Shown: positions 14,895-22,038 of the stretch, one piece after another | How the letters are laid out: each line of letters opens with the position of its first letter | How positions within the stretch are numbered: the stretch's first letter is position 1 | Made by a program: the position numbers and the translations under genes | The notes under the pieces: model-generated | Told to the model about the DNA's origin: nothing | Database searches by the model: none | The model's input: the letters and a program-made list of their open reading frames with translations, nothing else | Assembly (NCBI GenBank): GCA_937967805.1 | Contig: CALBTC010000506.1 | Span: forward strand, 1-22,532 | DNA from: an uncultured Anaerolineaceae bacterium | Lineage (GTDB): Bacteria; Chloroflexota; Anaerolineae; Promineifilales; Promineifilaceae | Length of the DNA: 22,532 bases | Direction: 5' to 3'

Positions 14895-14948
14895 ACCTCC
14901 CGCAGGTTCTTGGAAAGATTCACTCCTTCTATGAAACCTGCGGGAGGT
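14895..14948. terminator. Long-armed inverted repeat after the second DUF3179 gene
   Basis: Perfect 14-nt arms (ACCTCCCGCAGGTT 14895-14908; complement 14935-14948) with a 26-nt loop. It starts 8 nt after the stop codon. The following stretch to 15001 (CTCTGCGCCCTCAGCGTCTCC) resembles low-complexity intergenic repeats and holds no gene. Confidence 0.6.
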
Positions 14949-15001
14949 CGGCAAGGTAAAAAAATTTCTCTGCGCCCTCAGCGTCTCCGCAATTAAGCAA
15001 T

Positions 15002-15180
15002 CTATTTCAGTTTGAAAGCACCTTTCACCATGTCGGCGTCAAAATAACGGCCCGTGTCGCCGGTGGTGGCGTAGCGGTAAACGGCCGCTGTATAAATGCC
15101 GCTCAACGTGCTGCTCACCAGCGAAATGAGCATGATGAGCAGGATAATGAGGGCAACGGCCGTTGGTTGTAGAAATTGAT
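15002..15180 (-). pseudogene. C-terminal fragment of a multi-pass membrane protein (DUF6159-like)
   Basis: The minus strand reads PTAVALIILLIMLISLVSSTLSGIYTAAVYRYATTGDTG, then RYFDADMVKGAFKLK and a stop. This looks like the last transmembrane helix and tail of membrane proteins of the DUF6159 type, which are normally several hundred residues long. Upstream (above about 15180) the frame enters the promoter and operator of the ROK gene, so the rest of the gene is missing. The family name is a tentative recall; the truncation is clear from the length. Confidence 0.5.
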
Positions 15181-15181
15181 C

Positions 15182-15211
15182 TTGACGGCTGTTCAAGGCG
15201 TGTGCTAAACT
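15182..15211 (+). promoter_or_regulatory. Promoter of the ROK regulator/sugar cluster
   Basis: TTGACG (15182-15187), an 18-nt spacer, and TAAACT (15206-15211). A dyad begins at the next base, so a bound repressor would cover the transcription start. Confidence 0.55.
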
Positions 15212-15238
15212 CTTAGTTAGTTTAATGAACTTACTAAG
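15212..15238. promoter_or_regulatory. Dyad operator, probable ROK repressor site
   Basis: A 27-bp imperfect palindrome with outer arms CTTAGT and ACTAAG and inner AGTT and AACT. It sits between the -10 box and the ATG at 15250. NagC/XylR-type ROK repressors bind AT-rich dyads of this kind, so autoregulation is the simplest reading. Confidence 0.65.
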
Positions 15239-15249
15239 TTGGATTTGAG

Positions 15250-16455
15250 ATGGCACGCACACCAAGCCCCCCCAAAAAAGCAACACGTCAGCACACCAAG
15301 CAGCATAACGCGCGCCTGGTTCTCAAGACCATTTACGAGGCTGGTGATGTGAGCCGGGCAGATCTGGCGAGAATGACAGGGTTAACGCGCGCTACTGTTT
15401 CCAGCATTGTGGCCGGCTATCTGGACAAAGGGATTGTGGCCGAAACGGGCTACGGGCCGTCGCTTGGTGGTAAGCCGCCCATTATGCTCAGCATGGTGGC
15501 CGATGCGCGCCAGCTGATTTGCCTCGATCTAGGCAACGAACAGTTCGCCGGGGCGCTGGTCAATTTGCGTGGCCAATTTGAAAAACAGATTAGCCTACCT
15601 GTAGACGGCCGTACGTCCCAGGACGCCCTCGATTTAGTCTATAAACTGGTGGACCAGCTCCTGGCCAACGTCACCGCCCCAGTGCTGGGCATGGCGCTGG
15701 GCAGCCCCGGCCTCATCGACGCCGACGCCGGGTTGGTCAAGCAATCTGTCAACCTCGATTGGCGCGACCTGCCCTTGCAGCAGCTCCTGGCCGATCGCTA
15801 TCCCTTCCCCGTTCACATCGCCAACGACAGCCATCTGGCTGCCCTGGCCGAATACTCCTACGGCGATGACGACACCCGCAACCTGGTGCTGATCAAAATG
15901 GGTCAGGGCATTGGCTCCGGGATTGTATTGAACGGCCGTATCTTCTACGGTGAAGGCTTTGGCGCCGGGGAAATCGGGCACGTCAGCGTGGTGAACGACG
16001 GCGAGCAGTGCTCCTGCGGCAACGTGGGCTGCCTGGAAACGGTGGCCAGCGTTCGCGCCATGCTGCGCCAGGCGGAAACGGCCGCATCCCAAAACCCCGA
16101 ATCGCGGCTGGCTGCGTTACGGCCTTCTGGCAGCCCCATCACCTGGGCCATTTTGCGCCAGGCGTGCCAGGAAGGGGATACAGCCGCGCAGCAAATCATC
16201 ACACAAGCCGGCGAATTTTTAGGGCTGGCAGTGGCCAACCTGGTCGGCATCCTCAACGTCAACCGCATCGTCATTGCCGGCGATGTAGCCCAAACGGGCG
16301 AATTGTTTATTAACGCAGTGCAAAGCAGCATGGCGCGGCGGGTTTTGCCCAAGCTGGCGGAGGATACGGCCGTGCAGTACGCCGCCACCGAATCAAATCT
16401 TGTGTTACTGGGTGCCTCAGCCCTGATTTTGAGCCAGGGGCTGGGCGTTATTTAG
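15250..16455 (+). CDS. ROK family transcriptional repressor (NagC/XylR type)
   Basis: A 401-residue DNA-binding sugar sensor. About residues 15-80 form a winged helix-turn-helix (NARLVLKTIYEAGDVSRADLARMTGLTRATVSSIVAGYLDKGIV). The rest is a ROK domain: MALGSPGLIDADAGLV, NLDWRDLPLQQLL, NDSHLAALAEYSYG, GQGIGSGIVLNGRIFYGEGFGAGEIGHVSV and the zinc motif CSCGNVGCLET. The usual N-terminal ATP-binding phosphate loop is weak (ICLDLGNEQFAGAL), as expected for regulators that bind a sugar without phosphorylating it. The gene is first in a sugar-uptake cluster and is followed after 10 nt by a ROK kinase. A promoter and dyad operator precede it, so it probably represses itself and the transporter until a sugar binds. 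Confidence 0.9.
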   Translation: MARTPSPPKKATRQHTKQHNARLVLKTIYEAGDVSRADLARMTGLTRATVSSIVAGYLDKGIVAETGYGPSLGGKPPIMLSMVADARQLICLDLGNEQFAGALVNLRGQFEKQISLPVDGRTSQDALDLVYKLVDQLLANVTAPVLGMALGSPGLIDADAGLVKQSVNLDWRDLPLQQLLADRYPFPVHIANDSHLAALAEYSYGDDDTRNLVLIKMGQGIGSGIVLNGRIFYGEGFGAGEIGHVSVVNDGEQCSCGNVGCLETVASVRAMLRQAETAASQNPESRLAALRPSGSPITWAILRQACQEGDTAAQQIITQAGEFLGLAVANLVGILNVNRIVIAGDVAQTGELFINAVQSSMARRVLPKLAEDTAVQYAATESNLVLLGASALILSQGLGVI

Positions 16456-16465
16456 AGGAAATTCT

Positions 16466-17464
16466 ATGCAGGCAGCGCAGCTTTCAGTTGGCTTGGACGT
16501 CGGTGGCACAAAAACGGCCGCATTACTGGTTGACCCCACTGGCTCTGTGCTGGGACAATCCACCGTGCCCACCCACACCACCAATCCCGATGAGCTACTG
16601 GCCACCATCACCGGTGCCATCCACGCTGTGCTGGCCGAAGCCAACGCCACGCCGCAGCAAATTCAAAGTATTGGCCTGGGCGTACCCGGCCAGGTGAATC
16701 CCGCAACCGGTGTTGTGAAGCTGGCCGTGAACCTCAATTTACAGAAGTTTCCCCTTGGTTCCACCATCTCGGCCCGGTTCAAGGTCTCCACCTTTTTAGA
16801 AAACGACGTGCGCACGGCGGCCATCGGCGCGTTTAACTATTTGCGTCAGAATGAGCCGGTGCAGAGCATCGCCTATGTGAGCATTGGCACGGGCATTGCG
16901 GCAGGCGTGATTTTGAACGGCCGTCTCCACCGGGGCAACAACGGCATGGCCGGCGAAATTGGTCACATCATGTTTGAACCACACGGCCACCTCTGCAATT
17001 GCGGTCTGCGCGGCTGTCTGGAAACCATCGTAGCCGGGCCGGCCATCATCCGCCAAATGAACGCCACGAATCCCAAAAGCAAAATACAGAGCGCCGGAGA
17101 TGTTTACGAAGCGGCGATTCAGGGTAGCAAAGCAGCACGAACAATTGTGCAGCACGTCAGCCAGCATCTCAGCCGGGTCATCCAATGGCTAATCATGACC
17201 TATGACGTGGAAAAAATTGTGCTTGGCGGCGGCGTCACCCGCAGCGGCGACGCGTTCCTGGCCCCCATATTGCACGAACTGGCCCGCCTGCGGCAGCAAT
17301 CTACCCTGGCGGCCGACCTGTTGCTCGATGAGAAACTGTATCTGATTCCGCCAGATTATAACCCTGGCGTTTGGGGTGCAGTGCATCTCGCCGGTCAAAC
17401 GGTATCAGAAACAGTTACCAACCTTTCCGCGAACGATGGAAGTAGGTCGAGTTTAAAAACTTGA
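16466..17464 (+). CDS. ROK family sugar kinase (glucokinase-like)
   Basis: A 332-residue cytoplasmic kinase without the HTH domain of its neighbour. It has the ATP phosphate-1 motif LSVGLDVGGTKTAALLVD, the sugar-binding GLGVPGQVNPATGVV and ENDVRTAAIGAF with the likely catalytic Asp, and the GTGIAAGVILNGRLHRGNNGMAGEIGHI block. The zinc motif HLCNCGLRGCLE and the adenosine-site EKIVLGGGVTRSGD follow. ROK kinases phosphorylate glucose, mannose, fructose, N-acetylglucosamine or N-acetylmannosamine; the exact sugar cannot be read here. It begins 10 nt after the ROK repressor with AGAGGAAA upstream, so the two are one operon. It probably traps the sugar imported by the downstream transporter. Confidence 0.88.
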   Translation: MQAAQLSVGLDVGGTKTAALLVDPTGSVLGQSTVPTHTTNPDELLATITGAIHAVLAEANATPQQIQSIGLGVPGQVNPATGVVKLAVNLNLQKFPLGSTISARFKVSTFLENDVRTAAIGAFNYLRQNEPVQSIAYVSIGTGIAAGVILNGRLHRGNNGMAGEIGHIMFEPHGHLCNCGLRGCLETIVAGPAIIRQMNATNPKSKIQSAGDVYEAAIQGSKAARTIVQHVSQHLSRVIQWLIMTYDVEKIVLGGGVTRSGDAFLAPILHELARLRQQSTLAADLLLDEKLYLIPPDYNPGVWGAVHLAGQTVSETVTNLSANDGSRSSLKT

Positions 17465-17714
17465 CCAACATCAAAAGCAGATAACGCCACAAACCGGGCT
17501 GCGAACTCCAGAGTTGTGACGTTACCTTAGCTAAAGGAGGTGATCCCTCAACCATAAAAATAATACCTCAAAAGCACGCCGTTTTCGACATGGCTCCCTT
17601 CTGGAGTGGCTCTCTCGTGAATTGTTCAATCGGAAAACGGCCGTTTACCATCCCTCTGAGAGAGCCGCTATAACAATACCTATCAAACCGGTAGGTAGAA
17701 GGAGAGATCAAAAA
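17465..17714 (+). promoter_or_regulatory. Leader region of the solute-binding-protein gene
   Basis: No gene is supported here. AAAGGAGGTGATCC at 17533-17546 is an exact complement of the usual 16S rRNA 3' end, yet no start codon follows at normal spacing. An inverted repeat (GGCTCTCTC 17608-17616; GAGAGAGCC 17658-17666) encloses an ACGGCCGT octamer (17637-17644). The real ribosome site (AAGGAGAG) lies just before the ATG at 17715. A 27-codon frame (17590-17673) overlaps the hairpin; its coding status is doubtful. Confidence 0.5.
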
Positions 17715-20456
17715 ATGCGCAAGTACACGCTTGTTTTACTATTATTTGCCCTTATCGCCCTGCTCATTACCGCCTGTGGCGAACGGCCGCAAGCCACTGA
17801 CACCGAATCAGAAGCAGAGGCAGATACCACAACCGAAACCACAGAAGAAACAGCGGAAACGGCCGATGAGCCCGCCGCAGAAAGTGCCGAAACGGCCGAA
17901 TCCGACGAAGCGATGGCCGACGAAAGCAGCGGCTCCTTCCTGGAACGGGCCAAAGCCGGCGAGTTTTCCGGCAGTGAAGTCACCGTCTTCGGCAAATGGA
18001 CCGAAGCGGAAGGCGAAAACTTCGTCGCTGCCCTGGCTCCCTTTGAGGAAGCCACCGGCATCACCGTTAATTACGAAGGTTCGGCCGAGTTTGAAACCCT
18101 CATCACCGTGCGCGTGGAAGGTGGCGACGCCCCCGACATCGCCGGTTTTCCCCAGCCTGGGCTGATGGCCCAATTTGTGCAGGAAGGGGCCATTCCCGAT
18201 CACGCTCAATTTTTGAACGTGGACGAACTCAACGACAACTACAGCGAAGCGTGGATGAATCTGGCTACCGTCAACAACCAGCTCTCCGGCGTTTTTTACC
18301 GCGCCAGCACCAAGAGCATTGTCTGGTACCCGGTGCAGGCGTTTGCAGAAGCCGGTTACGAAATTCCCGAAACCTGGGATGAGCTCATTGCTCTCAGCGA
18401 CCAGATTGTGGCTGATGGCGGCACACCCTGGTGCATCAGCATGGAACACGGCGGCGTCACCGGTTGGGTGGCCACCGACTGGATTGAAGACGTGCTGCTG
18501 CGTACCGCTCCGCCGGAAACGTACGATCAATGGGTGAATCACGAGATTCCCTTTGACGATCCGGCCGTGGTCAACGCCGCTAACATCGTCGGCGACATCT
18601 GGTTCAACGAAGATTACGTTTACGGTGGCACGACGGGTATCCTCACCATCTGGGTCGGCGATACACAAACCCCGATGTTCGATGAGGCTGGTCCGCAGTG
18701 CTGGATGCACCGGCAAGCAGGCTGGATTCCCGACTTCTGGCCCGAAGGCACAGAGCCAGGCGTAGACAGCTCCTTCTTCTACCTGCCGCCGATTGATGAG
18801 CAATACGGCCGTCCCGTCCTCGGGGGTGGTGATGTGTTCTCAGCTTTTAATACCCGCCCGGAAACGGCCGCGCTCATGGAATACCTCTCCCTGCCCGAGG
18901 GCGCCGAGGTGTGGGTGAAAGCCGGCGGGTTTATCTCTCCCAACCGCAACGTTCCCGATGAGTGGTACGGCAGCTACGTCGATCAGGCCCAGGCCGAGAT
19001 TCTGCAAAACGCCACCACCCTCCGCTTCGACGCTTCTGACCTGATGCCCGCCGAGGTGGGCGCCGGCACCTTCTGGAGCGGCATGGTGGACTGGGTCAGC
19101 CACGGCGGTGAAAACACCGAAGCGATCCTGGCCCAAATTGACGCCAGTTGGCCCGATACCGAAACCGGTTTAGGCGGAACGGGCGACGCAGAGGAAGAAG
19201 AAGCTGCGGAAGAAACCGGCGGCTACGAACACCTGACTGCTGCCGAAGCCGGCGAGTATGATGGCACGACCGTGACCATTTTCGGCAAATGGACCGAGGG
19301 CGAGGGCGAAAGCTTTGTCAACACCTTGGCCGACTTTGAAGAGCGTACTGGCATCGACATCCAGTACGAAGGTTCGTCCGAGTTTGAAACGCTCATCACC
19401 GTGCGCGTGGAGGGCGGCGACGCGCCCGACATTGCCGGATTCCCCCAACCCGGCCTGCTGGCCGAGTTCGTGCGGGATGGTGCAGTCGTCGATCTGGGCG
19501 CCCACATCAACACTGACCAGCTCATGGCCGACTACAGCGACGCCTGGATCGATCTGGGCACCGTCGATGGTCAGCTCTCCGGCGTCTTTTTCCGCGCCAG
19601 CACCAAGAGCATCGTCTGGTACCCGGTGCAGGCGTTTGAAGAAGCCGGTTACGAGATTCCCGAAACGTGGGATGAGCTCATCGCCCTCAGCGACCAAATT
19701 GTGGCCGATGGCGGCACACCCTGGTGCATCAGCATGGAGCACGGCGGCGTTACCGGCTGGGTGGCCACCGACTGGATTGAGGATGTACTGCTGCGCACCG
19801 CACCGCCGGAAACGTACGATCAGTGGGTGAATCACGAGATTCCGTTCAACAATCCGGCCGTCCTGAACGCGGCCGACATCGTGGGCGACATCTGGTTCAA
19901 CGAAGAGTACGTTTATGGCGGCACGACCGGTATTCTGACCATCTGGGTCGGCGACACGCAGACGCCGATGTTCGATGAAGCCGGACCGCAATGTTGGATG
20001 CACCGCCAGGCGGGCTGGATTCCCGATTTCTGGCCGGAAGGGACGGCAGCGGGTGTAGACAGTTCGTTCTTTTACCTGCCGCCGATCGATGAGGCATACG
20101 GCCGTCCCGTGCTTGGTGGTGGTGATGTCTTTGCCGCCTTCAGCGACCGGCCCGAAGTGCTGGCCGTCATTGAATATCTGGCCACGGCCGACGCGGCCAA
20201 AGGCTGGGTAGAGGCGGGTGGCTTCATCTCGCCCAACCGCAGCGTGCCCGCTGACTGGTACGGCAACTACGTCGATCAGGCCCAGGCCGAAATCTTGCAG
20301 AACGCCACCACCCTCCGCTTTGACGCCTCGGACTTGATGCCCGCCGAAGTGGGCGCCGGCACCTTCTGGAGCGGCATGGTGGACTGGGTCAGCGCCGCCG
20401 GCGAAAACACGGAAGCCGTCTTCCAGCAGATTGAAGATAGCTGGCCAGAAAACTAA
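17715..20456 (+). CDS. Tandem-duplicated ABC sugar-binding lipoprotein (two family 1 solute-binding domains)
   Basis: A 913-residue lipoprotein: signal peptide with lipobox LITAC, an acidic Glu/Thr-rich linker to about residue 85, then two solute-binding domains at about 88-475 and 519-913, joined by another acidic linker. Both have VT-FGKWTE-EGE, EFETLITVRVEGGDAPDIAGFPQPGL, STKSIVWYPVQAF and GTPWCISMEHGGVTGW, as in alpha-glucoside-binding (AglE-like) proteins. Equivalent residues are 431 apart (1293 bp) at all three points checked (FGKWTE, VWYPVQAF, LMPAEVG), with no indel apparent. The central halves are nearly identical in protein but differ at many silent sites, so both copies seem to be under selection. 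Family members normally have one domain of about 400-450 residues. It probably delivers sugar to the MalF/MalG permeases that follow. The ATG at 17715 was chosen for its AAGGAG site and signal peptide. Confidence 0.9.
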   Translation: MRKYTLVLLLFALIALLITACGERPQATDTESEAEADTTTETTEETAETADEPAAESAETAESDEAMADESSGSFLERAKAGEFSGSEVTVFGKWTEAEGENFVAALAPFEEATGITVNYEGSAEFETLITVRVEGGDAPDIAGFPQPGLMAQFVQEGAIPDHAQFLNVDELNDNYSEAWMNLATVNNQLSGVFYRASTKSIVWYPVQAFAEAGYEIPETWDELIALSDQIVADGGTPWCISMEHGGVTGWVATDWIEDVLLRTAPPETYDQWVNHEIPFDDPAVVNAANIVGDIWFNEDYVYGGTTGILTIWVGDTQTPMFDEAGPQCWMHRQAGWIPDFWPEGTEPGVDSSFFYLPPIDEQYGRPVLGGGDVFSAFNTRPETAALMEYLSLPEGAEVWVKAGGFISPNRNVPDEWYGSYVDQAQAEILQNATTLRFDASDLMPAEVGAGTFWSGMVDWVSHGGENTEAILAQIDASWPDTETGLGGTGDAEEEEAAEETGGYEHLTAAEAGEYDGTTVTIFGKWTEGEGESFVNTLADFEERTGIDIQYEGSSEFETLITVRVEGGDAPDIAGFPQPGLLAEFVRDGAVVDLGAHINTDQLMADYSDAWIDLGTVDGQLSGVFFRASTKSIVWYPVQAFEEAGYEIPETWDELIALSDQIVADGGTPWCISMEHGGVTGWVATDWIEDVLLRTAPPETYDQWVNHEIPFNNPAVLNAADIVGDIWFNEEYVYGGTTGILTIWVGDTQTPMFDEAGPQCWMHRQAGWIPDFWPEGTAAGVDSSFFYLPPIDEAYGRPVLGGGDVFAAFSDRPEVLAVIEYLATADAAKGWVEAGGFISPNRSVPADWYGNYVDQAQAEILQNATTLRFDASDLMPAEVGAGTFWSGMVDWVSAAGENTEAVFQQIEDSWPEN
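17988..20454. repeat. Two in-frame direct repeats with a 1293-bp period
   Basis: Copy 1 begins near 17975 and copy 2 near 19268. The matched points FGKWTE (17988/19281), VWYPVQAF (18321/19614) and LMPAEVG (19041/20334) all give an offset of exactly 1293 bp. Divergence is uneven: high near the start and in a stretch at about 18840-18960 of copy 1, low in the middle. Confidence 0.9.
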
Positions 20457-20470
20457 CCCATAATGATGTA

Positions 20471-20498
20471 GTAGGGGCGGTTCGCGAACCGCCCCTAC
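20471..20498. repeat. Palindromic intergenic repeat, copy 2
   Basis: A perfect 28-nt palindrome with centre TTCGCGAA and outer arms GTAGGGGCGG and CCGCCCCTAC. It lies between the binding-protein and permease genes and matches the copy at 4-31 at 26 of 28 positions. Here it could limit read-through and so set the high binding-protein to permease ratio usual in such operons. Confidence 0.85.
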
Positions 20499-20531
20499 GC
20501 CAGATTTCACATTTGGAAGAAGGAAAATCTC

Positions 20532-21953
20532 ATGGCCGGGCAAATTGTTTCGTCGCCGCAAGCAAAAGATGAAAAACCGCTGACCAATATGGGACGGGCG
20601 GCGTTATCGCTGGGGGTGGCGACGGCTGTATTCTTCATCCTGCGCTGGAGCATTGGCTTCATGAAGGATCGCGAAGCGCCGGAGCAGCTTTTGCTGAACC
20701 TGTATGCCCGGCTGGGGATGAATTCTGCCCTGGCCGCGCTGCAAGAAACCGGCCTTGATCCGCTCGCCAGCAAGCTGATGATTACGGCCGTTGCCCTGCT
20801 GGTAGGCATCGGCGGCGTGTGGGCGCTCTTTTGGGTGGCCAATGATTTGATTGCTCGACTGCCATTTGCGGTAAGGGAACGGATACGGCCGTTCGTCTTC
20901 GTTGGTCCGGCTATTTTGCTGCTGACTACCTATCTCATCTACCCCGTTTTCAACACCATCTACACCAGCATCTCTGAGGATATTCTGAATGTGCCCGAAG
21001 TTGTGCCCGAGCAATATTGGGCTTCAGACAGCATCGTCGCCGATCTCGCCGCCGATGCCGAAAATCTCAGCTTTAACCGCTACCTGATCGATACCGACCA
21101 GGTAGAGATAGCCAGCGTCACCGCCAACGAACAGACGGTCTGGCTGCTGGTTCGCCCCCAAACCATTACCGATCCCAACAGCGAAACAGAGCGGCGCGTC
21201 TTTGCGCTGACGGCCATCGGTTTGCAAAACTACCAGTTTGCCTTTACCAGCCCGGAAATGCAGATTGCCTTCCGCAACAATTTGCTCTGGCTCGTCATCG
21301 GCACGGGCGGCAGCGTGGCCATTGGCCTACTGTTTGCCTCGCTGGTGGACCGTGTCAAGCGGGAGGCGCTGGCCAAATCGTTTATCTTTTTGCCGCTGGC
21401 TATCTCCTTTGTGGGTGCCAGCGTCATCTGGAAATTTGTCTACGCCTGGCAGCCGGGCAACCGGGCTCAAATTGGTCTCCTCAACGCCCTGGTCACTAAT
21501 CTGGGGCTAGAGCCGGTGCCCTGGCTGATTGAAACCAGTTTTAATACGTACGCACTCATTGCGATCATGATCTGGCTGCAAACTGGCTTTGCCATGGTGG
21601 TCTTGTCCGCTGCGCTGAAAGGCGTGCCCGGCGAAGTAATTGAAGCAGCGCGCATGGACGGCGCGTCGGAGTTGCAGCTCTTTTTCCGCGTCATCATCCC
21701 CATGATTCAGGGAGCCATCATCACGGTGGCTACCACCATTTTTATTGCCATCCTCAAAGTGTTCGACATTGTTTATGTGATGACCAGCGGCAAGTTTGAA
21801 ACCGAAGTGATTGCCAACCGCATGTTTGTCGAAATGTTCAACTTCCGCAATTTTGGCCGGGCCAGTTCTCTGGCCGTCATTTTGCTGATTGTCGTTGTGC
21901 CTATCATGGTCATAAATATTCGTAATTTGCGCCGGCAAGGAATTAATCGGTGA
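20532..21953 (+). CDS. ABC sugar transporter permease (MalF/AglF type)
   Basis: A 473-residue inner-membrane permease with about eight hydrophobic segments. There are two N-terminal helices (near residues 21-43 and 78-103), then a third (about 119-145), and a large extracytoplasmic region of about 100 residues before helix 4 (NNLLWLVIGTGGSVAIGLLFASL). This resembles the eight-helix MalF layout with its P2 loop. The EAA motif, which contacts the ATPase, is EVIEAARMDGASELQLFFRVIIP near residues 367-390. It follows the tandem binding protein and the palindromic repeat, with GGAAGAAGGAAAA before the ATG. It should form a heterodimer with the MalG-type permease downstream. No ATPase gene is seen in the window. 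Confidence 0.9.
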   Translation: MAGQIVSSPQAKDEKPLTNMGRAALSLGVATAVFFILRWSIGFMKDREAPEQLLLNLYARLGMNSALAALQETGLDPLASKLMITAVALLVGIGGVWALFWVANDLIARLPFAVRERIRPFVFVGPAILLLTTYLIYPVFNTIYTSISEDILNVPEVVPEQYWASDSIVADLAADAENLSFNRYLIDTDQVEIASVTANEQTVWLLVRPQTITDPNSETERRVFALTAIGLQNYQFAFTSPEMQIAFRNNLLWLVIGTGGSVAIGLLFASLVDRVKREALAKSFIFLPLAISFVGASVIWKFVYAWQPGNRAQIGLLNALVTNLGLEPVPWLIETSFNTYALIAIMIWLQTGFAMVVLSAALKGVPGEVIEAARMDGASELQLFFRVIIPMIQGAIITVATTIFIAILKVFDIVYVMTSGKFETEVIANRMFVEMFNFRNFGRASSLAVILLIVVVPIMVINIRNLRRQGINR

Positions 21954-21961
21954 ACGGTAAA

Positions 21962-22026
21962 CGGTAATCCGTAATCGGTTTGTTTTTACCGATTACCGAC
22001 CACCGATCACGGATGACGGATTACCG
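21962..22026. repeat. Nested hairpin between the two permease genes
   Basis: Outer arms CGGTAATCCGT (21962-21972) and ACGGATTACCG (22016-22026); inner arms TAATCGGT (21972-21979) and ACCGATTA (21988-21995). It is built of iterated CGGTAAT/CCGTAAT units. It starts right after the stop of the first permease and ends 12 nt before the next ATG. A role in mRNA stability or partial termination is possible. Confidence 0.7.
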
Positions 22027-22038
22027 GAAAGAGGAAAG

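Noticed and set aside
17590..17673. A 27-codon leader peptide frame upstream of the binding protein
   Set aside because: The nearest ribosome-like site is about 50 nt away, there is no regulatory-codon run, and the hairpin at 17608-17666 covers it.
19170..20561. A 463-codon open frame on the minus strand opposite the binding-protein gene
   Set aside because: It is antisense to a clear lipoprotein gene, resembles no family, and the repeat structure makes a second similar antisense frame over copy 1 (17808-18803). This is a codon-bias shadow.
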